This document shows positions 7,657 through 14,450 of a stretch of 28,205 bases of DNA, in pieces. The stretch spans positions 1 to 28,205 of the forward strand of contig CAZUDI010000048.1 in assembly GCA_964618975.1 (NCBI GenBank), written 5' to 3'. This DNA comes from CAZUDI01 sp964618975 (lineage in GTDB: Bacteria > Desulfobacterota > Desulfomonilia > UBA1062). Within the stretch, counting starts at the first letter, position 1. Each line of letters starts with the position of its first letter. The translations under genes and the position numbers were made by a program. A model generated the notes under the pieces. It saw only the letters and a program-made list of their open reading frames with translations. It searched no databases and was not told where the DNA came from.

Positions 7657-8640
7657 TCAGGTAACTGACCGACGGGGAAGAGGCCAGAGGAACTCGCCGC
7701 GCGTGAGCAGAGACTCGATCTGCCTTATGCTCTGGCGGGCCTTTTTCTCGACGGCCTCGGCGGTGTTGAAGGCATTGTGCGGGGTGAGGATCACGTTGTC
7801 CTGGCCGGCAAGTTTGAGCGTCGCGGCCAGGACAACGTCCGAGCACTCCCCCTGGCTGCGCAGGCAGGCCCCCAGGAGGTCTTCGTGTTCGTATACATCC
7901 AGGGCCACCCCGCCGAGATGTCCCTCTGTGAGGAGTCTCAGCAGGTCATCTGCGGGCGAGAGTTCCCCGCGCGCGATATTGACGAAGATCGCCCCTTCGC
8001 GGGCCTTTTTCAGGCGCTGGTAGTCGAAGTAACCCCTGTTTTCCGGGGTCAGGTTCATGGCGCAGACGATCACGTGCGCGCGACGGAGGCCCTCTTCGAT
8101 GGCGACATAGGGGATGTCGCTGCGGCCAGGGGCGATATCCACGCCAAAGACCTGCATGTCGAGCCCCTCCCCGATGCGCGCCACTTCCGAGCCGATGTTA
8201 CCCACCCCGACCACCAGCAGGGTCCTGCGCGCACATTCGGCCCCGGTGAGCCCGTCGCGGGAGAAGGTGTCGAAGCTGAGCACCTGTCGGGGGAGCCTGC
8301 GCAGGAGGGCCATCCACATCAGGGCGGCCTGCTCGGCCACCGCGCGGCTGCAGTAGAGGGGCAGGTAGCCCAGGGGCAGCTCGGTTTCCATCCGGGCGCA
8401 AAGGCGTTCAAGATGGTCGTACCCGGTGCTGCGCGTCAGGATGCCGCGCAGGTTTCTCAGCCAACCCCTCGGGATGGCGGACTGCGTCCGGATAGAGATG
8501 ATGCCTGCGGGCGGGGCCTCGTCTGCGGTCTCCTGAATCGTCAGCGGGCAGAACCCGGCCCGGATGCCGGAGGGGAGATGCCTCTCAAGCGCCGAGCGTT
8601 CCTCCGCAAAGGCCTCATAGAAGAACACATCTTTCATCAT
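7657..8640 (-). CDS. NAD-dependent D-2-hydroxyacid dehydrogenase
   Basis: Encodes 327 residues of the D-isomer-specific 2-hydroxyacid dehydrogenase family, which reduces a 2-oxoacid with NADH. The Rossmann motif GVGNIGSEVARIGEG is at ~145-159, with the adenine-ribose Asp in FGVD (~168). Catalytic Arg is in NIARGEL (~224), acidic residues in ALDVYEHED, and catalytic His in LTPHNAF (~288). The substrate (lactate, glycerate or other) cannot be told from sequence. An in-frame ATG at 8739 would add 33 basic residues. ATG 8640 fits the family start and lies 7 nt after a -10-like CATAAT with no Shine-Dalgarno, suggesting a leaderless mRNA. Confidence 0.9.
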   Translation of the reverse strand: MMKDVFFYEAFAEERSALERHLPSGIRAGFCPLTIQETADEAPPAGIISIRTQSAIPRGWLRNLRGILTRSTGYDHLERLCARMETELPLGYLPLYCSRAVAEQAALMWMALLRRLPRQVLSFDTFSRDGLTGAECARRTLLVVGVGNIGSEVARIGEGLDMQVFGVDIAPGRSDIPYVAIEEGLRRAHVIVCAMNLTPENRGYFDYQRLKKAREGAIFVNIARGELSPADDLLRLLTEGHLGGVALDVYEHEDLLGACLRSQGECSDVVLAATLKLAGQDNVILTPHNAFNTAEAVEKKARQSIRQIESLLTRGEFLWPLPRRSVT

Positions 8641-8647
8641 AGAGGGT

Positions 8648-8676
8648 ATTATGGCACGAATGCAGGGACGAGGAAA
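8648..8676 (-). promoter_or_regulatory. Candidate promoter of the hydroxyacid dehydrogenase (leaderless arrangement)
   Basis: On the minus strand TTTCCT (8676-8671) is followed after 17 nt by CATAAT (8653-8648), with TG one base before it as in extended -10 promoters. Only 7 nt separate the -10 from the start codon at 8640. The -35 is poor. Confidence 0.45.
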
Positions 8677-8837
8677 GGCGGACCCTGCCCATGGCGGGCC
8701 TTCTCGCGGTGGAAGCTTAAGAAAAAAACGCTGTTTCATCGATGTCGGGGATGTTATATCCTTGTGCGAAGCGGCACGCCTGCCGGCGATGCGTTTGCGG
8801 ATGCGAGGAATCGAGGTGGCCTATTCGTAATCCACAG

Positions 8838-10814
8838 ATGGAAAAGGATTTTCTCATTCGATACCGGTTGCCCCGTCCCCTTTCACGGGCCTATGAGGCG
8901 GCCTGCTTCTCCCTGAATACGGCCGAGATTACCCAGTGCTGCCGATGGTGTGCGAACGTAACCGTGCGTTTTCTAGCCGCCATCCGACAGGCCGGCTGCC
9001 TGGCCGACGGCCTGCGGCAGGCCATCAACCCCCCCTCCCGTCATGACCTCAAGCACAAGGGCCTCGAGGATCCCTTCCCCGCGGAACTCGGTCCCGGGGA
9101 ACTGAGCGGGTTGCTCCATCTGGCCGGCATCTATTCCGGCACGGGCATCCGTCCGGACGTATCCACGCTCTTGGCGTACCTGGAGCGGGTTGTCTTCCTG
9201 GCCCGCTTTCGCCTGGTGGTTGTGGAGTCCGGGGGCTTCCGCATCCTGCTGGGGCCCAGGATCGAATATCAGCTGCTGCACCCGCACCCTCCGGTGTTCC
9301 TCGAGGAGAACCCGGTAGGCAGTGTGGTCCTGGTGGATCTGGAAGGGGGGGGCTACCTGGGTATGAATCCCCTGCTGACCTGGTCGCACAATCCCCACCG
9401 ACCGTTCGGGCACCTATATATACTCAGGCGCGTGGACGGTATCATGGGGCAGTACGTGGAAGACGGGCTGCCCGGGTCTCCGAGCCGCAACCTCCCCATC
9501 GTGGGGCGTCCCCGCAGGGGGAGGCTGCCGGTTCCGCACGATCTGCTCCAGGCCTTCGTCTCACCCGCCATCCGCTTCCATGATGACGAGCGGCTTGCGG
9601 AAGACTACCGCATCCGCGGGCTTATCTGGCGGGGGGCCTCCTCGGATATTTTCATCGCCGAGCGTTTGGCGGACCACCAGGATGTCGTGCTCAAGACCTT
9701 CGAGAGCGATCAGGGCCGTTTCGATCGGAATTATTGGCATTTCGTGAATGAGGAGCGCTTCGGCCGCCAAGTGGAACATGCGAGCGCGATCAAACCCTAT
9801 CGGGTGAGTATCCCCACCTACGGGACGTTCTACGAGCAGGAACTGGCTTCCCGTGGTTCACTGCACGACTTCATAGCCTTCCACGGGGTTTTGAGGCCTG
9901 ATACGGCCCGCGATATCACGCTGACGCTGCTGGACATCCTGGAGGCCATCCATGCCAGTGGCATCGTGCACAACGATATCAAGCCCGATAACATCCTCTT
10001 TGACAGCCAAGGGGCCGTGCGCCTGATCGATTTCGGGATCGCGGCCAGCCTCAAGCCTTCACCGCGCGATCTGCGGCCCGGCTCACCGCCGGGGAGCTGG
10101 GGCTATATGGCGCCCGAGCTTGCAGCCGGCGGGCTCCCGGGCATCCCCAGTGATCTGTTCGCCACAGGGGTGGTGCTCTGTCAGATGCTCAGCGGGCAAC
10201 TGCCGAATTCACCGGAAGAGCTGGCCCTGATCCGGGAGATCCCTCAAGCGTTCCACCCCTTTCTGGCGGGCTGTCTGGAGCCTGACCCGCAGCAGCGCTT
10301 TGCCTCTGCCCGGCAGGCGCGCGGTGTACTGGAGGGTGTCACCACCAGTCCCCTGTGCGTGATCTCCCTGGATATCGAGGGTACCCTGATCGACAATTTC
10401 AGCGAGAGGAATGCCCGTCCCGGGTTGTACGGGTTTCTCTCCTTCTGCCTGGAACATTTTTCGCGCATTTTTGTCTATACCTTGGTTGACCGGGAGGGCA
10501 CGCGGGAGGTTTTCAGTGACCTCGTTCGCCGGGGTCTTGCCCCGGCGGCCTTTCTCGAGCGTTACGAGTATATCGCCTGGGACCGCCAGAACGAGGGCGA
10601 TTTCAAGGACCTGAGGCGCTGCCTGGTGCCGCTGGAATACAATCTCATCGTGGACGACAGTCGGGAGGTGATCCCGGAGGATCAACTGCACCGGTGGATA
10701 CGCATTGCAGGCTACCACGAGCGGCGGGATTTCGACCGGGGTCTGAAGGTGGCGCAGGAGGCGATTATGAGGCGCCTGGGGGCGGGGGATCTCCGGCACA
10801 AGCGCTCCCCCTGA
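8838..10814 (+). CDS. Three-part protein: unknown N-terminal region, Ser/Thr protein kinase, HAD-type phosphatase
   Basis: Encodes 658 residues from ATG 8838. Residues 1-~250 match nothing I recognise. Residues ~254-500 are a Hanks-type kinase: Lys286 in VVLKTF, catalytic loop HNDIKPDN at 378-385 (Asp380, Asn replacing the HRD Arg), DFG at 398-400, APE at 425-427. The glycine loop (IWRGASSDIF) is reduced. Residues ~507-640 are a HAD-like domain: DIEGTL at 512-517 with nucleophile Asp512, Thr in VYTLVDR, a Lys in FKDLRR, and acidic VDDSR at 605-609, resembling the FCP1/NIF and MtnC-type arrangement. A kinase and a phosphatase on one chain suggest self-contained reversible phosphorylation (inference). 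In-frame ATG 8742 is possible but adds a Cys/Arg-rich leader; no good Shine-Dalgarno marks either start. Confidence 0.85.
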   Translation: MEKDFLIRYRLPRPLSRAYEAACFSLNTAEITQCCRWCANVTVRFLAAIRQAGCLADGLRQAINPPSRHDLKHKGLEDPFPAELGPGELSGLLHLAGIYSGTGIRPDVSTLLAYLERVVFLARFRLVVVESGGFRILLGPRIEYQLLHPHPPVFLEENPVGSVVLVDLEGGGYLGMNPLLTWSHNPHRPFGHLYILRRVDGIMGQYVEDGLPGSPSRNLPIVGRPRRGRLPVPHDLLQAFVSPAIRFHDDERLAEDYRIRGLIWRGASSDIFIAERLADHQDVVLKTFESDQGRFDRNYWHFVNEERFGRQVEHASAIKPYRVSIPTYGTFYEQELASRGSLHDFIAFHGVLRPDTARDITLTLLDILEAIHASGIVHNDIKPDNILFDSQGAVRLIDFGIAASLKPSPRDLRPGSPPGSWGYMAPELAAGGLPGIPSDLFATGVVLCQMLSGQLPNSPEELALIREIPQAFHPFLAGCLEPDPQQRFASARQARGVLEGVTTSPLCVISLDIEGTLIDNFSERNARPGLYGFLSFCLEHFSRIFVYTLVDREGTREVFSDLVRRGLAPAAFLERYEYIAWDRQNEGDFKDLRRCLVPLEYNLIVDDSREVIPEDQLHRWIRIAGYHERRDFDRGLKVAQEAIMRRLGAGDLRHKRSP

Positions 10815-10906
10815 AGGGGACGCGTCTTGGGGGGTGGCCTTGTACCGCGATGGTACGTGCCGGTGAAGCATCCGGGATCACGCGGCCTTTGTGCAGGGCT
10901 GAGTAA

Positions 10907-10935
10907 TTGACAATATTATATTAAGCAATTATACT
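10907..10935 (+). promoter_or_regulatory. Strong sigma70-type promoter for the Lys/Ala/Pro-rich gene
   Basis: TTGACA at 10907-10912, exact 17-nt AT-rich spacer, TATACT at 10930-10935. It is the best consensus promoter in the window. Transcription would start near 10942, giving an ~80-nt leader before the start codon at 11024. Confidence 0.8.
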
Positions 10936-11023
10936 CTGATGCCGATGGATCAATGAAAAAGGCCGCAAGTTTGTCGTGGCCCTGGCAGCAATGCATGCCC
11001 AAGAATGAGTACGGGGAGGAAAG

Positions 11024-11754
11024 ATGAAATTATCTGTATTCAGGAAGCTTATCATCCCGGTTGTGTCCGCCGTAGTCGCATACCTGGTCTATCGCCACAT
11101 GCAGTCCGGGAAAAAGACAGCGGCGCCGGTTGCCCCGCCGCTCAGACCGCAACCCGCACCTGCGGCATCCCAGCCGAAACCCGCGGTGAGTGAGGCGGCA
11201 CCTGTAAAGGCGGAGCCCAAGAAGGCCGCACCCAAGAAGGCCGCACCCAAGAAGGCNNNNNNNNNNNNNNNNNNNNNNNNNNNNNNNNNNNNNNNNNNNN
11301 NNNNNNNNNNNNNNNNNNNNNNNNNNNNNNNNNNNNNNNNNNNNNNNNNNNNNNNNCTGTAAAGGCGGAGCCCAAGAAGGCCGCACCCAAGAAGGCCGCA
11401 CCCAAGAAGGCTGCACCCCAGAAGGCCGTGACGAAAAAGGCCTCGGCGCCGAAGAAACCCGGCCGGAAAAAGGCCGCGGCCCTTGAGGAGGAAAGCCCCT
11501 TCCGGCACCCCAAGAAGGTCTCCAAGAAATGGGACGAGAAGGCCCTCAAGAAGGTCGAACGCTGGCTGAAAATCGAGCTGGATGGGCTGCCCAAGGGTGA
11601 ATCCATCGAGGTGGCCGGACTCGTGAGGTCCTCCGGCAAGGTAGCCCAGATCACCGAACGCGGCAATGCGGATGCCCTGCGCTATCTGCTGTGGCAGCAG
11701 CATGTCAAGGGGCGCCTCAACTTTGCGGACAATCTGCATTTTTCTCTGATCTGA
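11024..11754 (+). CDS. N-terminally anchored Lys/Ala/Pro-rich (histone H1/AlgP-like tail) protein, interrupted by an N gap
   Basis: GGGGAGGAAAG precedes ATG 11024. Residues ~9-24 (LIIPVVSAVVAYLVYR) form one membrane segment or uncleaved signal anchor. A Pro/Ala-rich stretch follows, then AAPKK repeats, then a ~90-residue C-terminal part (WDEKALKKVERWLKIELDGL and onward) that I do not recognise, ending at 11754. As deposited the frame changes across the 100-N run: 11024 and 11428 differ in phase. If the identical 55 nt on both sides of the Ns are collapsed to one copy, a single 191-residue frame results. The basic repeat tail resembles AlgP/H1-type DNA- or polyanion-binding tails, but a role is not known. 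Confidence 0.75.
11257..11356. other. 100-N scaffold gap flanked by identical 55-nt ends
   Basis: The run is exactly 100 N, a common placeholder length. The 55 nt before it (11202-11256) and the 55 nt after it (11357-11411) are identical and both abut the gap. This looks like two contigs sharing a k-mer overlap that were not merged, within AAPKK-coding repeats. Confidence 0.85.
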
Positions 11755-11792
11755 TCGTTCCCACAGTAGGTCGGTCCCCGGGTGTTTGACCC

Positions 11793-11822
11793 GCCCTGCC
11801 CCTCGCAGCGGGGCGGCAGGGC
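11793..11822 (+). terminator. GC-rich hairpin after the Lys-rich gene
   Basis: GCCCTGCC (11793-11800) pairs with GGCAGGGC (11815-11822), 38 nt past the stop codon. A smaller CCGGGG-TTTT-CCCC element follows at once. No long T run is present. Confidence 0.6.
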
Positions 11823-11874
11823 CCGGGGTTTTCCCCATCCCCCCAAGGCCACGGATCGCAGAGCGAGGTGACGG

Positions 11875-11904
11875 TGAGGGCCTTCACGGACGTGCAGGCC
11901 CTCA
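11875..11904 (+). other. Second hairpin in the 11755-12006 spacer
   Basis: TGAGGGCC (11875-11882) is perfectly complementary to GGCCCTCA (11897-11904) with a 14-nt loop. Function unknown; it may be a second terminator or a leader structure of the decayed gene that follows. Confidence 0.5.
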
Positions 11905-11938
11905 GACCCTGTCAGACCCCTCTCCCCGCCAAAAGGCT

Positions 11939-11968
11939 TTGAAACCCGGGGCCTGAACATGGTATGAA
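11939..11968 (+). promoter_or_regulatory. Candidate promoter of the decayed SHMT gene
   Basis: TTGAAA (11939-11944), 18-nt spacer, TATGAA (11963-11968), 38 nt before the start codon at 12007. A Shine-Dalgarno-like AAGGA also remains, so the 5' signals of the old gene appear kept. Confidence 0.45.
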
Positions 11969-12006
11969 GCGTTCAGCGAAAAAGACCTTGGTGCAAGGAA
12001 ACAGGT

Positions 12007-12327
12007 ATGGACGCTTTGGCCACGCAGTTTCAGGTGCTCGGGCGGAGGATTGACGACACCAATCTCTGGCGTCAGTGCCGGTGTATAAACCTCATCCCGT
12101 CCGAGAACACGCCGTCTTTGCTGAGGAACTGGCCCGCTTCATGGCAGACATCATCGTGCATAACCAGGCGCGTGCCGGTGAGGTGGCACAACTGCTCCCG
12201 TTTCGTGAGCATGCACTCCTGCCCGGGGATCGAGGAGGGCATAAATCTGGCCGCGGCGCTTTTCGAGAGCATCTTCGCAGACAGCGCCGACTGCCATGGT
12301 GTCGCGGCGGCCATCAAAGGGATATAG
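12007..12327 (+). pseudogene. Internally deleted, frameshifted relic of a serine hydroxymethyltransferase
   Basis: From ATG 12007 the frame reads MDALATQFQVLGRRIDDTN, then CINLIPSENTPSLL (to ~12122), which matches the N-terminal NLIxSEN signature of PLP-dependent serine hydroxymethyltransferases. Immediately after, a different frame (phase of 12075) reads AEELARFMADIIVH (12115-12160), which fits the C-terminal EMxxIARFxADVL helix of the same family. The ~350 residues that should lie between, including the PLP lysine, are missing, and the junction is out of frame. A third segment (12228-12327, back in the first frame) is not assigned. The product cannot be active. The match is by remembered family motifs, without a database search. 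Confidence 0.6.
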
Positions 12328-12412
12328 GTTTCTGCAGGCGTGCCGCCTTGCCTTTACGTAAGAGCAGGCCAACCGCTTTGAGGGTGGGTGGCTGAATGAT
12401 GAGGACGAACTT

Positions 12413-12838
12413 ATGGCGCACATCGTGAAAAAGACGGTTGCCGAGACCCACGGCCGGGAGGTCCAGCTCGCCGTACTGGGGCGGGCCTGCTTGGTGCTGG
12501 GACTGTTGGGAATCGTGGTCTCCATCGGGGTCGCCGCTGCCAGCGGGGTCTTCGGCTGGTTCGTGGCGGGACTGGCGGCCTTGGTGGCCGGGGTGGTCCT
12601 GTCCGTCATCCTGGGTGCCGCGGCGGAGATGATCCGGCTCCTGAAGCGGCTGTGCGGCATCCCCTATCAGGGGGCCATCACCGGCGAGCAGGGGATCGAT
12701 TCTATTACCTGTTCCGAGTGCGGCTGTCCCGCCTGGCCCGACAGCACTTGGTGCGATGGATGCGGATGCCCTTTTGAGACTGCGGAAACCGTCCCCCCGG
12801 GCGGCATAGAGAATGCCGGTGCCAAGGACCCCGAGTGA
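12413..12838 (+). CDS. Small membrane protein with C-terminal zinc ribbon
   Basis: Encodes 141 residues. Two hydrophobic helices lie at about residues 20-42 (LAVLGRACLVLGLLGIVVSI) and 47-68 (GVFGWFVAGLAALVAGVVLS), probably a hairpin in the inner membrane. The cytoplasmic tail has CSECGCPAWPDSTWCDGCGC, a CX2C-X9-CX2C zinc-ribbon. I do not recognise a named family. A GAGGA lies ~8 nt before ATG 12413. It follows the decayed SHMT gene and precedes dapL by 129 nt, with a repeat element in that space. Confidence 0.72.
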   Translation: MAHIVKKTVAETHGREVQLAVLGRACLVLGLLGIVVSIGVAAASGVFGWFVAGLAALVAGVVLSVILGAAAEMIRLLKRLCGIPYQGAITGEQGIDSITCSECGCPAWPDSTWCDGCGCPFETAETVPPGGIENAGAKDPE

Positions 12839-12856
12839 GGTGGAGCCGGACCCGGT

Positions 12857-12940
12857 CGATATGATTATGGGTACAAGCCCTGGAGCACCCTGGATGCCGC
12901 AACGGATAGGGGGATGCGACCCTCAGGCCATCAAGGTGTT
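12857..12940 (-). repeat. Dispersed intergenic repeat, copy E (minus orientation)
   Basis: Read on the minus strand it gives TTGATGGCCTGAGGGTCGCA, then a C-rich stretch, GTTGCGGC and a degenerate tail GGGCTTGTACCCATAATCAT. This matches the other copies in the same order. It sits just upstream of dapL. Confidence 0.65.
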
Positions 12941-12967
12941 GAGTGAAAGCGCGTGAAAGGATAAGGA

Positions 12968-14188
12968 ATGATCAGGATCAATGAGCACTATCTGAAGCTG
13001 CAGTCCAGCTATCTGTTTTCCGAGATCGCCCGGCGGGTGGAGGCCTTTGAGCAGCGCCAGGCGCAGACGAAGATCATCAAACTCGGCATCGGGGATGTGA
13101 CGCAGCCCCTGCCTCAGGCCTGCGTGCGGGCCATGCATGCCGCCGTGGACGAGATGGCGGAAAAAGACACCTTTCGTGGCTATGGTCCTGAACAGGGGTA
13201 CACCTTCCTGCGTCAGAAGGTGGCCTGTCACGACTTCCAGGCCCGGGGGGCGGAAATTGCGGCCGACGAGATCTTCATCAGCGACGGGGCCAAATGTGAT
13301 ACCGGCAACATCCAGGAACTCTTCGCCCAGGACATCACCGTGGCCATCCCCGATCCGGTCTACCCGGTCTACCTCGACACCAACGTCATGGCCGGACGTA
13401 CCGGCGAATATGCCGATGGCCGCTATCAGGGCATCGTCTATCTCGAGGGCACGCGCGCCAACGGGTTCGTCCCCGACCCGCCACAGGGACAAGTCGACCT
13501 CGTCTATCTGTGCTATCCCAACAATCCCACCGGGAGCACGATCACCCGCTCCCAGCTGGCCGCCTGGGTGGACTATGCCCGGGAACACCGGGCGCTTATC
13601 ATCTTCGATGCCGCCTACGAGGCCTTCATCCAGGACGAGACACTGCCGCATTCCATCTTCGAGATCCCCGGGGCCAGGGAGGTGGCCATCGAATCGCGCA
13701 GCTTCTCCAAGACGGCCGGCTTCACGGGCACGCGTTGCGCCTACACCGTGGTGCCCCGGGACTGCTGCGTGTATGACCACGCGGGCGGGAAGCACGCCCT
13801 GCATGCCCTGTGGAACCGCCGGCACACCACCAAGTTCAACGGGGTTTCCTACCCGGTCCAGCGGGCGGCCGAGGCGGTCTACGGCGACGAGGGCCGCGCC
13901 CAGGTGCGGGCGCTGGTCGACTACTATCTGGAGAATGCGGCCCTCATCCGGCTGACGATGCAGGAACTCGGCTATGCGTGCGTGGGCGGTGAGAACTCGC
14001 CCTACATCTGGATCGAATGCCGCATGGATTCGTGGGAATTCTTTGACCGGCTGCTCGAACGTGCCGGGGTGGTCTGCACACCGGGGGCGGGCTTCGGGCG
14101 CTGCGGGCGGGACTATGTCCGTATCAGTGCCTTCAACAGCCACGCGAATGTCCGCGAGGCCCTGGGGCGTATCCGGCAGGCCCTCTAA
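12968..14188 (+). CDS. dapL: LL-diaminopimelate aminotransferase
   Basis: Encodes 406 residues, the normal length. This PLP enzyme converts tetrahydrodipicolinate directly to LL-diaminopimelate using glutamate, bypassing the DapD/C/E steps of lysine and peptidoglycan precursor synthesis. The N-terminus INEHYLKLQSSYLFSEIARR and KLGIGDVTQPLP are DapL signatures. YLCYPNNPTGS is the aminotransferase NP motif, FDAAYEAF holds the cofactor Asp and Tyr, and SFSKTAGFTGTRCAY carries the PLP lysine (K248). C-terminal YVRISAFNS contains the substrate-carboxylate Arg. AAGGATAAGGA precedes ATG 12968. In many bacteria the gene clusters with other dap genes, but none are seen here. Confidence 0.95.
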   Translation: MIRINEHYLKLQSSYLFSEIARRVEAFEQRQAQTKIIKLGIGDVTQPLPQACVRAMHAAVDEMAEKDTFRGYGPEQGYTFLRQKVACHDFQARGAEIAADEIFISDGAKCDTGNIQELFAQDITVAIPDPVYPVYLDTNVMAGRTGEYADGRYQGIVYLEGTRANGFVPDPPQGQVDLVYLCYPNNPTGSTITRSQLAAWVDYAREHRALIIFDAAYEAFIQDETLPHSIFEIPGAREVAIESRSFSKTAGFTGTRCAYTVVPRDCCVYDHAGGKHALHALWNRRHTTKFNGVSYPVQRAAEAVYGDEGRAQVRALVDYYLENAALIRLTMQELGYACVGGENSPYIWIECRMDSWEFFDRLLERAGVVCTPGAGFGRCGRDYVRISAFNSHANVREALGRIRQAL

Positions 14189-14250
14189 GGAGACAGCCGA
14201 CTGAAGACAGGTGCCTTGCGCAAGACACGCCAAGCAACTTCAATCACGCC

Positions 14251-14392
14251 GGGTCGCATTCCCTTACCGCTTGCGGCGGCAAGGCGGGGCAAAAGCTTGC
14301 CTTGGGGGTCATACCCTTGATTTGGGAGGAGTCGCCTTCGCCTGCCGCTTGCGGCCTCGCGGGGCAGTGCCAGGGCCTGTATCCGTGATCGA
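14251..14392 (+). repeat. Dispersed intergenic repeat, copy A (two tandem units)
   Basis: Unit 1 (14252-14322) reads GGTCGCATTCCC, ACCGCTTGCGGCGG, then GGGGCAAAAGCTTGCCTTGG and GGGTCATACCCTTGATT. Unit 2 (14331-14390) begins GTCGCCTTCGCCTGCCGCTT and ends GTATCCGTGATCGAA. The centre folds as a GC hairpin with a CTTG loop. Confidence 0.75.
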
Positions 14393-14396
14393 ATGG

Positions 14397-14422
14397 AAGG
14401 TCCGCCCTTAAGGGCGGACCTT
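14397..14422. terminator. Perfect 26-nt palindrome, probable rho-independent terminator
   Basis: The palindrome AAGGTCCGCCCTT at 14397-14409 is mirrored by its complement to 14422, with TTT at 14421-14423. It lies 209 nt after dapL and 28 nt before the mscS-family start. It probably ends dapL transcription; because it is so close to the next start it could also act in that gene's leader. Confidence 0.65.
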
Positions 14423-14450
14423 TGGCTGACAACCAGAGAAGGGGAAGATT

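Noticed and set aside
8742..8837. 32-residue N-terminal leader on the kinase-HAD protein
   Set aside because: Cys/Arg-rich, no Shine-Dalgarno, not protein-like; kept only as an alternative start.
11005..11193. 62-codon open frame overlapping the start of the Lys-rich gene
   Set aside because: Out-of-frame with a gene that has a better ribosome site and promoter; no features of its own.
12075..12395. Open frame of 106 codons as a separate gene
   Set aside because: Only its first third resembles anything (the SHMT C-terminal helix). It has no ribosome site and overlaps the N-terminal SHMT relic, so it is treated as part of the pseudogene.
12923..14233. 436-codon minus-strand frame opposite dapL
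   Set aside because: Shadow of a gene with unmistakable DapL motifs; no ribosome site or family match.
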